5,500 bases of DNA from Clostridium sp. UBA6640 (lineage in GTDB: Bacteria > Bacillota > Clostridia > Clostridiales > Clostridiaceae). Within the stretch, counting starts at the first letter, position 1; every line of letters begins with the position of its first letter. Below the pieces are notes generated by a model. That model saw only the letters and a list, made by a program, of their open reading frames with translations, ran no database searches and was not told the DNA's origin. Positions 1 to 4,828 of the stretch are shown here, piece after piece. The stretch is taken from contig NZ_DKLM01000073.1 in the NCBI RefSeq assembly GCF_002455975.1, positions 1-5,500 on the forward strand, given 5' to 3'. The position numbers and the translations under genes are program-made.

Positions 1-101
1 CGAACACTGTTCGCCGCTACGGAATAAATTCTAAATTTCTCAGCAATCGCTGAGAGATGCCCATAATTGTGAATTGTGATTTTATTAGCATTAGTGGCGG
101 T
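1..101. repeat. Structured, repeat-like element at the left edge (partial)
   Basis: The stretch can fold as a long-range stem, 13-20 with 94-101 (eight pairs, two of them G-T). It encloses a hairpin whose arms 35-44 and 49-58 pair over ten positions with one G-T and an AATC loop. Bases 1-13 form a further short palindrome (CGAACA, one central base, TGTTCG). It is more GC-rich than its surroundings and carries no credible reading frame. It looks like part of a dispersed intergenic element, possibly MITE-like, cut by the window edge. Copy number cannot be judged from here, so the repeat call is inference; the pairing is seen. Confidence 0.35.
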
Positions 102-226
102 ACCAATAAATGTTAATTACTTTTAGGTATAAATCAAATTTAGAAGTGGTACATCTATATGTGAATTATTTTAAAATTGATGTATATCTGGGTATAGCTA
201 CATTCTTAAGTATTTCAATTCACAAT
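66..226. repeat. 11-bp inverted repeat bounding a gene-free stretch
   Basis: ATTGTGAATTG at 66-76 is the exact reverse complement of CAATTCACAAT at 216-226. The right copy continues into a short hairpin, ATGCA/TGCAT (225-237), and AATTAAGG. Such GTGAATTG and GCATAATT strings are common filler in clostridial intergenic DNA, so this may be two copies of one dispersed repeat in opposite orientation rather than a transposon's ends. A 61-codon frame at 110-295 reads through the right copy. It lacks a ribosome site and is not believed to be a gene. Confidence 0.35.
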
Positions 227-289
227 GCAAAATGCATAATTAAGGTGGAGGCTATTTTTTATCAAAATAATTTCTTTAATGAGTTTTTT

Positions 290-312
290 AACTAGCAATA
301 CAAGTGCTAGTT
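290..312. other. Small perfect hairpin upstream of the chemotaxis gene
   Basis: AACTAGCA (290-297) and TGCTAGTT (305-312) pair perfectly around a 7-nt loop. On the plus strand only three T's (311-313) follow before CCC, and on the minus strand there is no T-tract, so it is at best a weak terminator. It could be the end of an upstream transcript, an operator or an mRNA structure. It lies 66 bp before the downstream start codon. No convincing -35/-10 pair is visible between 313 and 377. Confidence 0.35.
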
Positions 313-363
313 TCCCATATTAGCTTATAAACTAATTTATAAAATTAATAATGAAAATAATTT

Positions 364-370
364 AAGGGGG
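364..370 (+). promoter_or_regulatory. Ribosome binding site deciding a GTG start
   Basis: AAGGGGG lies seven bases before the GTG at 378. No ATG in this frame has a comparable site, so it fixes the start of the chemotaxis protein at a GTG codon. Confidence 0.7.
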
Positions 371-377
371 AATTTAA

Positions 378-1580
378 GTGTTTGGTAAGAACAAAAGGCT
401 ATTACAGGAAATAGAAGATAAAAATAAAAAAATAGAAGAGTTAAAAAAAGAAGTATATATGTTAAGAGCTATAAGAGATGCGGTACCAGATCCTTTTTAT
501 GTTAGAGATATGGATTATAATATAATATACTGGTCAAAAGCTATGGAGGAACTAACAGGATATACAGAAAATGAAGCAAAAAATATGACCTGCAAACAAA
601 TTTTTAATACAGAGATTTGCAAAGATTGTCCTACTACTAAGGCAGTCTATAGCAAAAATTTCATTAAAGACTCATTAGCAGAAATGATTGATAGAAAAGG
701 AAAAAGATTTTCAACTTTAGCATCAAACTCAGGAATGTATGACGATAAAGGGAATCCATTAGGTGCTGTTGAGATAATTAAAAATAATAGTAAATATGAA
801 GAGTTAATAAATACTGTAGATAGCAATTCGTCAAAAATTAATAATATGTCTTCTGAAATAGCTAATTCAATGCAAGAAATATCAAAAGTTTCAAGTAATA
901 TACAAATTCAATCGAATGAGGTATTAAATGAGGCTAAGAATAGCTTAAATGAAGCTAAAGAGGTCTACAAAAAAACAGATGCTTGCACTAAATTTGGTAA
1001 CGAAGTTAAAAACAATATAGAATCTATAAATAATTCTATGAAAAGGTCCGTAGACAAGATAAATGATTTAAAAGGTAAGTCAGAACTTATAATGGATATA
1101 TTAATTACAATACAGGGAATTGCCTCTCAAACAAATCTATTAGCACTAAATGCATCAATAGAGGCAGCTAGAGCCGGCGAATCTGGCAAGGGATTTGCAG
1201 TAGTTGCAGAAGAAATTAGAAAACTAGCAGAGGTATCACAAGAATCTACTAAAGAAATTAAAGAAACTATAGATGCCATAATGCAAATAGTACAAAGTAC
1301 TGTAGAGTTTATAGATAAAACTGATAAGGATCTTCTAAATGGAGTAAATGGAGTAGGAAAACTTTTAGAATTTATAAATGATATAGAACATTCTTCTAAT
1401 GAAATGTTGTATGCCATTGAGAATATTGAGAAGATATCTCTTGAAAGTTCTAAAGTTATTACAGAGCAAAATCAGTCATTGCAAGAAATAGCTTCCTCTA
1501 GTGAAGAGTTTGCAGAAATTTCTAGAGAATTAAAGGATACTTTTAGAGAAGAATTGTCTCGAATAAAGAGAACCAAATAG
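378..1580 (+). CDS. Soluble methyl-accepting chemotaxis protein with PAS domain
   Basis: This 400-residue chemoreceptor should signal to CheA/CheW from the cytoplasm: no hydrophobic segment is long enough to cross the membrane. Residues 5-32 form a charged coiled coil. Residues about 33-138 are a PAS sensor domain (DAVPDPFYVRD at the start, GNPLGAVEIIK at the end). Residues about 150-395 are the helical signalling domain. The conserved hairpin tip is clear at about 247-285 (GIASQTNLLALNAS, then EAARAGESGKGFAVVAEEIRKLA). ASSSEEFAEIS near 372-382 resembles a methylation site, with E376/E377 as candidates. The PAS domain carries C72, C81 and C84 in a C-x8-C-x2-CP pattern that could bind metal or sense redox; this is inference. 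There is no C-terminal CheR/CheB-binding pentapeptide. The ligand is unknown. GTG start with AAGGGGG upstream. No terminator is visible before the mntP leader. Confidence 0.93.
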   Translation: MFGKNKRLLQEIEDKNKKIEELKKEVYMLRAIRDAVPDPFYVRDMDYNIIYWSKAMEELTGYTENEAKNMTCKQIFNTEICKDCPTTKAVYSKNFIKDSLAEMIDRKGKRFSTLASNSGMYDDKGNPLGAVEIIKNNSKYEELINTVDSNSSKINNMSSEIANSMQEISKVSSNIQIQSNEVLNEAKNSLNEAKEVYKKTDACTKFGNEVKNNIESINNSMKRSVDKINDLKGKSELIMDILITIQGIASQTNLLALNASIEAARAGESGKGFAVVAEEIRKLAEVSQESTKEIKETIDAIMQIVQSTVEFIDKTDKDLLNGVNGVGKLLEFINDIEHSSNEMLYAIENIEKISLESSKVITEQNQSLQEIASSSEEFAEISRELKDTFREELSRIKRTK

Positions 1581-1620
1581 GAATAAATCATGTTTTATGT
1601 AAAATATTACCATTAGACGC

Positions 1621-1649
1621 TTTACAGTATGTTTAGTTTATTATATAAT
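1621..1649 (+). promoter_or_regulatory. SigmaA-type promoter of the mntP leader
   Basis: TTTACA (1621-1626) and TATAAT (1644-1649) are separated by exactly 17 bp. Transcription would begin near 1656, about 15 nt before the riboswitch and about 200 nt before the mntP start codon. The -35 differs from consensus at one base and the -10 is perfect. Confidence 0.75.
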
Positions 1650-1670
1650 TAGTAATAGATAAATATAGGG

Positions 1671-1763
1671 AACATAAGGGAGTAGCTGGCAGAGTAATCT
1701 GTTTCAAGGTCAACATACTGATGCTTCGCATCTGGCTTTGTATTAAATGGTGAGACTTATGTA
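1671..1763 (+). promoter_or_regulatory. yybP-ykoY manganese riboswitch
   Basis: This Mn2+-sensing aptamer lies in the mntP leader. P1 pairs ACATAAG (1672-1678) with CTTATGT (1756-1762). The family signature GGGAGTAGC follows at 1678-1686. A second stem pairs 1689-1693 with 1698-1702. A third arm pairs CAAGG (1705-1709) with GCTTTG near 1736-1740 and is capped by GATGC/GCATC (1720-1732). GTCAACATACTG, CTGGCTTTG and GTGAGACTT match the clostridial form of the family as I remember it. The 3' strand of P1 is also the 5' base of the terminator stem, so only one can form. In characterised members Mn2+ stabilises the aptamer and turns expression on, which fits the exporter gene downstream. The structure is seen; the ligand and switching direction come from the family. 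Confidence 0.9.
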
Positions 1764-1810
1764 TAGCACAAAAAATATTTTTTGTGCTATACATAAGTCT
1801 TTTATTTTTA
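1753..1810 (+). terminator. Riboswitch-controlled intrinsic terminator (48-bp perfect palindrome)
   Basis: Bases 1753-1776 and 1777-1800 are exact reverse complements, followed by TTTATTTTTA. The stem begins with AGACTTATGT, which includes the P1 3' strand of the manganese riboswitch, so aptamer folding removes the base of this hairpin. It lies 45-55 nt before the mntP start codon and would attenuate transcription when manganese is low. Confidence 0.9.
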
Positions 1811-1854
1811 TTAGAAAATTATTATTAAAATTTTAGAAGGAGAAATGGGTTAAC

Positions 1855-2439
1855 ATGAGCATTATATCAATTTTTTTAACGTCATTAGCTTTAGCAATGG
1901 ATGCTTTTGCAGTATCTTTAACCATTGGAATGAAAGAGAAAGGACATAGAATAAAAAATGCTATAAGAGTAGGTGCTTATTTTGGGATATTTCAGGGGCT
2001 TATGCCACTTATAGGATGGTTATTAGGTGTTAATTTTTCAGATTATATAATAAAGTTTGATCATTGGATAGCTTTTATATTGTTATCTATAATAGGTAGT
2101 AGAATGATTTATGAAGCCATAAAGGGTAATGATGAAGATAAACTTAAATACGATTTAACAGCGAAAATAATGCTTTTGCTTGCTATTGCCACTAGTATAG
2201 ATGCTTTAGCAATAGGAGTTAGCTTTGCTTTTCTAAGTGTAAATATAGTTTTAGCAGTTGCTTTAATTTCTATAATTACTTTTGCAACCTGTTTCTTTGG
2301 AGTTATAGCTGGTAAAAGTTTAGGTAATGTTTTAGAGAGTAAAGCAGAGATATTAGGTGGAATTATATTAATATTTATAGGTATCAAAATTTTAATTGAA
2401 CATACAAATGCTCTGGAAATATTTAAGAGTATGTTATAA
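1855..2439 (+). CDS. mntP: Manganese efflux pump MntP
   Basis: MntP (YebN/DUF204 family) is an inner-membrane exporter that lowers cytoplasmic Mn2+. The 194-residue length is close to the usual size of about 190. The two-fold repeat typical of the family is visible: LALAMDAFAVSLTIGM (11-26) and IATSIDALAIGVSFAF (111-126), each carrying a membrane aspartate (D16, D116) that matches the important acidic residues of the E. coli protein. Other family landmarks are PLIGWLLG (51-58), DHWIAFILL (69-77), GSRMIYEAIKG (81-91) and SKAEILGGIILIFIGIKIL (162-180). About six transmembrane helices are expected, with a charged loop at 91-104. The start is set by AGAAGGAG at 1835-1842; an ATG at 1845 in another frame stops at once. 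The manganese riboswitch upstream strongly supports the function. The gene stands alone in its transcript. Confidence 0.96.
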   Translation: MSIISIFLTSLALAMDAFAVSLTIGMKEKGHRIKNAIRVGAYFGIFQGLMPLIGWLLGVNFSDYIIKFDHWIAFILLSIIGSRMIYEAIKGNDEDKLKYDLTAKIMLLLAIATSIDALAIGVSFAFLSVNIVLAVALISIITFATCFFGVIAGKSLGNVLESKAEILGGIILIFIGIKILIEHTNALEIFKSML

Positions 2440-2440
2440 G

Positions 2441-2478
2441 TAAAAATAATCAAGGGAAGTAAGTTTAATTCCCTTGAT
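2441..2478 (-). terminator. Terminator of the AraC-family gene, possibly shared with mntP
   Basis: ATCAAGGGAA (2449-2458) pairs perfectly with TTCCCTTGAT (2469-2478) around a 10-nt loop. Read on the minus strand the hairpin is followed by TATTTTTA (complement of 2441-2447 and flank), a reasonable T-tract, 47 nt after the regulator's stop codon. On the plus strand the hairpin is followed by CCATATTT, so it should terminate mntP less well. Confidence 0.7.
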
Positions 2479-2524
2479 CCATATTTAAAAAATGTTCATT
2501 AAAAACTTTAAAAGTATAAGTTAG

Positions 2525-3421
2525 TTATTCTTTTTTTACTACTGGATACCATAGTTCAATATAACCATATTCAGGAGTTCCACCATAAACTTCAAATTCC
2601 CCACCTTCAATTTTTTCGTAGTTTGAAGTTGGTAACCATTCCGTATAAAATCTTCTTTGGAGTGTGGCTATAATTTTCATTAAATCTTTATCCCATTGGA
2701 ATCTTTTAGATGGAAAAATAGCGTAGGTTTGCTCTGGAATGTGAGCGATACTATAACCTTTTGTATTACTATTTTCACTTACAAAAGAACAAAGCATATA
2801 AGGAAATGTATTTTTTTCTGTTTTTCTATAGTTTACTGCACCATGAATTTTACATAAATCTTGTGAAATAAACGATGGTAAATTGCCAGAGTCTTTAAAC
2901 AACTTTTCATACAGTCCATTTTTCTGACAATCTTGCCAAAGTTGAGCGGGGCTTTGATATATTTCATCTCCAATTGAAGACTCAATAGTCTCAATTCCAA
3001 AAATGTCAAAAGCTTGTTTTGTTTCAATTCTGTATTCCATTTCACTCTCCCCTTTAATAGAAATTTGAAAGGATATTCGAGGATAAGCTTTAAGTACAAC
3101 TCCACCATCACGGGCCAATGATGGCGCTATACCATGCAACACCTGAAATGCTCTTGTAAATGAAACTGGTGATTCATAACCATACTTTAAAGCAACATCC
3201 ATTATTTTTATATCACTGTTTTGAATTTCAAAGGCTGCAATAGTTAGTCTTCTACGCCTTATATATTCAACGAGTGATATTCCAGTTATAAACGAGAACA
3301 TTTTTTGAAAATCATAAGATGAACATAATGCCATTTGAGACACCATATTCATGTCAATTTCATTTGTAAGATTGCTCTCAACATAGTCCAATGCACGATT
3401 CATCCTTTTTAGCCAATCCAT
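2525..3421 (-). CDS. AraC-family regulator with GyrI-like effector-binding domain
   Basis: This 298-residue one-component transcription regulator has an N-terminal DNA-binding domain and a C-terminal ligand domain, as in Rob. Residues about 8-105 hold the two AraC-type helix-turn-helix motifs: the first near 24-46 (MNMVSQMALCSSYDFQKMF) and the second near 72-98, ending in VSFTRAFQVLHGIAP. Residues about 128-297 match the AraC effector-binding/GyrI-like fold, which binds small, often cationic, hydrophobic compounds. It ends in GYIELWYPVVKK, where E289 sits at the position of the ligand-contacting glutamate in BmrR-type domains. The ligand and target genes are unknown; neither neighbour is a drug pump of the usual kind. 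The start is supported by GAAAGGAG (3431-3438 on the complement) nine bases before the ATG. It converges on mntP. Confidence 0.92.
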   Translation of the reverse strand: MDWLKRMNRALDYVESNLTNEIDMNMVSQMALCSSYDFQKMFSFITGISLVEYIRRRRLTIAAFEIQNSDIKIMDVALKYGYESPVSFTRAFQVLHGIAPSLARDGGVVLKAYPRISFQISIKGESEMEYRIETKQAFDIFGIETIESSIGDEIYQSPAQLWQDCQKNGLYEKLFKDSGNLPSFISQDLCKIHGAVNYRKTEKNTFPYMLCSFVSENSNTKGYSIAHIPEQTYAIFPSKRFQWDKDLMKIIATLQRRFYTEWLPTSNYEKIEGGEFEVYGGTPEYGYIELWYPVVKKE

Positions 3422-3447
3422 ATAAAAAATCTCCTTTCAAGAAAAAG

Positions 3448-3476
3448 TATATATAAAATACAGGTTATTGTCGCAA
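3448..3476 (-). promoter_or_regulatory. Candidate promoter of the AraC-family gene
   Basis: On the minus strand TTGCGA (3476-3471) and TATATA (3453-3448) are 17 bp apart, giving a start near 3441 and a leader of about 20 nt containing the ribosome site. Just upstream, ATTTTC (3479-3484) and GAAAAT (3490-3495) form a 6-bp inverted repeat about 40-55 bp before the start. It could be an operator or activator site, but is short and AT-rich. Confidence 0.4.
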
Positions 3477-3514
3477 CTATTTTCATATAGAAAATGTTTG
3501 GTTAATATACAACT

Positions 3515-3742
3515 GAGTATTAAATCATAGTTCAGCTATATGCTAATCATAACATTAATACTATTCATATATTTCTTTAATTTACTGTGTATAGCATTAA
3601 TGTGTTGGAGATGGTGAATTCCTTTTTTATGCTTTATTGTTTTTGTAAGTAGCAGAGTTTGTGAAATCAGCAAAAATCTTATTGCAGGATTTACAGATGT
3701 ATCCTTATTACCCTTTTTAATACTATATCAATTTTCAACATC
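3515..3742 (-). pseudogene. IS1595/ISXO2-like transposase relic, internally deleted
   Basis: Reading the minus strand from 3742, one frame gives a degenerate zinc-ribbon start ending in SIKKGNK, with TGA where a cysteine is expected (3730-3728). A one-base shift at about 3704 continues as YICKSCNKIFADFTNS (about 3701-3654), the second half of the family's N-terminal zinc ribbon. Near 3635-3645 the match jumps, in the first frame, to the C-terminal part of the transposase: HKKGIHH then LQHINAIHSKLKKYMN (3631-3563). This contains the Asn and Lys seven residues apart of the family's DDN...K active site as I recall it. A TAG at 3538-3536 follows, then LNYDLI resembling the usual NNYL continuation. 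The catalytic middle is missing, so the copy is dead. It has no start codon or ribosome site and no terminal inverted repeats were found. Family assignment is by remembered motifs. Confidence 0.7.
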
Positions 3743-3786
3743 AAATTAAAGCATAGTCTAATTTATATGCCATATAAAATAATTTA

Positions 3787-3810
3787 AATTGTAAAAATAT
3801 TCTTACAATT
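3787..3810. promoter_or_regulatory. Operator-like inverted repeat upstream of the PH-like gene
   Basis: AATTGTAA (3787-3794) and TTACAATT (3803-3810) form a perfect 8-bp inverted repeat with an 8-bp spacer, centred about 50 bp before the predicted start and ending beside the -35. There is no T-tract of terminator type. The arrangement suits a dimeric repressor or activator. I cannot assign it to a regulator family. Confidence 0.4.
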
Positions 3811-3811
3811 G

Positions 3812-3841
3812 TTTAAAAATTATGGAACAATATGGTATAAT
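3812..3841 (+). promoter_or_regulatory. Extended -10 promoter of the PH-like membrane protein gene
   Basis: TGGTATAAT (3833-3841) is a perfect -10 with the TGn extension. A weak -35, TTTAAA (3812-3817), lies 18 bp upstream. The start would fall about 3847-3849, at the beginning of the G7 run, leaving a leader of only about 15 nt. Confidence 0.7.
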
Positions 3842-3848
3842 ATTTAAT

Positions 3849-3855
3849 GGGGGGG
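3849..3855 (+). promoter_or_regulatory. G7 ribosome binding site at the predicted transcript start
   Basis: Seven consecutive G's lie seven bases before the ATG at 3863 and are the only purine-rich candidate for ribosome binding. The run lacks the usual AGGAGG pattern and coincides with the predicted transcription start. Confidence 0.6.
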
Positions 3856-3862
3856 ATTAAAT

Positions 3863-4315
3863 ATGGAAAAAATCAACGAGTATAATTTAAAGTATAAGAA
3901 GAGAAGTGTATATTCAATTACTGCAACTATTTTTTTATTTTTAGCAATTATAAGCAGTTTTGTATTTGGATTTTTAGTTTTTAATTGTAGCTCATTATCA
4001 GAAGTATTTAAAGGTTTTAGTTTATTGATACTTATTTTTGTAATACTAACATTAATATTTGCTATCTATTTTTTTAATATAAGTAAAATAAACTATGTAA
4101 GTATAAAGAATAAAAAGATAATAGTTAATAGCGGAACTATATTTAGTAAGAGTATAAATATGGATAAGGTTGAAAAAATTAAAATTAAAGATAACATGAT
4201 GATAATAATGATTAAAGATAGTGAGGATGAGATTAATATTAATCTCAAAAAACTTACATTAAGAAATGAAGAAAAGCTTATGGACGCATTGTCAAACTAT
4301 ATAAGAATTTATTAA
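3863..4315 (+). CDS. Small two-helix membrane protein with PH-like C-terminal domain
   Basis: The product has 150 residues and I do not recognise a named gene. Residues 1-14 are hydrophilic and basic (KYKKRS at 10-15). Two hydrophobic helices follow at about 17-41 and 51-73, joined by a short loop, which suggests a hairpin in the membrane with both ends in the cytoplasm. Residues about 74-150 read as short alternating strands (INYVSIKNKKIIVNSG, INMDKVEKIKIKDNMMIIMIKD) followed by a final helix (RNEEKLMDALSNYI). This is the layout of bacterial PH-like domains of the YcxB/bPH type. The fold assignment is inference from that pattern; the function is unknown. The gene has its own extended -10 promoter and stands alone, with the next good terminator about 175 nt downstream. 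Confidence 0.8.
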   Translation: MEKINEYNLKYKKRSVYSITATIFLFLAIISSFVFGFLVFNCSSLSEVFKGFSLLILIFVILTLIFAIYFFNISKINYVSIKNKKIIVNSGTIFSKSINMDKVEKIKIKDNMMIIMIKDSEDEININLKKLTLRNEEKLMDALSNYIRIY

Positions 4316-4489
4316 ATAGCCTATATAAAAGCTCTTTATAAAAGATGATAGTTTATATTTTGACCTTTAACATTAACGAATTGTAATTATATATAAGATT
4401 ATTATGGATGGAAAGTAACAGGTAGAGGAGCTGACACAAGCATTATTAAAGCTTGATAAACATAAATATGGACCAATAAGTAGATGTTA

Positions 4490-4520
4490 AAAAGTGTGGG
4501 TTAACCACACTTTTCTATTT
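4490..4520 (+). terminator. Intrinsic terminator, possibly bidirectional
   Basis: AAAAGTGTGG (4490-4499) pairs with CCACACTTTT (4505-4514) around GTTAA, followed by CTATTT. It is the first good terminator after the PH-like gene. On the minus strand the same hairpin ends in five T's, so it could also stop transcription from the right. Confidence 0.75.
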
Positions 4521-4550
4521 GCCTTGCTTCTTTAGAACTATATCTATAAT

Positions 4551-4619
4551 AATGTTTTTGAGTATCTAAATCTGTAAAATACGTATAGTTTATAGTATGT
4601 AGAAAATGTTTTGAGTATC
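4551..4619. repeat. Imperfect direct repeat
   Basis: AATGTTTTTGAGTATC (4551-4566) recurs as AATGTTTTGAGTATC (4605-4619), 54 bp apart, differing by one T. Similarity appears to extend weakly on either side, suggesting a small duplicated segment. No function is apparent. Confidence 0.45.
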
Positions 4620-4688
4620 AAATTATTTTTTCAAGAAATCTATAACTATTTAAGAATTTTTTATTGTTTATATTTAAATATAGTGTTA

Positions 4689-4716
4689 TTGTAGAAATAT
4701 ACTATAGGACTATAAA
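4689..4716 (+). promoter_or_regulatory. Possible promoter of the thioesterase gene
   Basis: TTGTAG (4689-4694) and TATAAA (4711-4716) are 16 bp apart, implying a leader of about 105 nt. An alternative is TTTACA (4760-4765) with TAAAAT (4781-4786) at a short 15-bp spacing. The region is so AT-rich that neither is secure. No FapR-type palindrome is seen. Confidence 0.25.
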
Positions 4717-4828
4717 ATTAATAATAAGTAATTTATTAGCACTTCTTCTTAAAGAAATATTTACACATTAGATGTAATTTTAAAATAGATGATATTTTTA
4801 ATTATAAACAAATTAAGAGGTGATTGTT

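Larger units (their letters stand above)
4316..4828. other. 513-bp gap without a credible gene
   Basis: The gap holds a terminator (4490-4514), a direct repeat (4551-4566 and 4605-4619) and a possible promoter (4689-4716). Two fragments look coding but are unidentified. On the plus strand, 4419-4489 reads QVEELTQALLKLDKHKYG and ends at TAA, with an in-frame TAA before it. On the minus strand, a stop-free run ending inside the terminator includes LDTQKHYYRYSSKEARQI (about 4573-4520). Neither has a start with a ribosome site. They may be gene relics or chance. Confidence 0.5.

Noticed and set aside
39..64. TPP riboswitch suggested by GCTGAGAGATGCCC
   Set aside because: The other conserved half (the CTGAT...TAATGCCAGCG region) and the 5' GGGG-type strand are absent, and no thiamine gene follows.
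110..295. 61-codon plus-strand reading frame
   Set aside because: No ribosome site precedes the ATG, the peptide has no recognisable features, and its second half (IHNAKCIIKVEAIF) is the translation of a repeat-like intergenic string.
1127..1417. Minus-strand frame within the chemoreceptor gene
   Set aside because: It is antisense to the highly conserved signalling tip and is explained by that coding sequence.
2109..2453. Minus-strand frame over mntP
   Set aside because: It is antisense to a well-supported MntP coding region, and has no family features of its own.
2833..3111. Second minus-strand frame inside the AraC-family gene
   Set aside because: It is an out-of-frame shadow of a clearly conserved regulator.
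3448..3495. CodY-type operator suggested by ATTTTC...GAAAAT near the regulator's promoter
   Set aside because: The CodY box has these half-sites only three bases apart; here the spacer is five and the outer bases do not match.
4431..4489. DksA/TraR-like zinc-finger relic suggested by ALLKLDKHKYG
   Set aside because: The resemblance is to a short, low-complexity helix only; no CxxC pair is present and the frame is interrupted just upstream.
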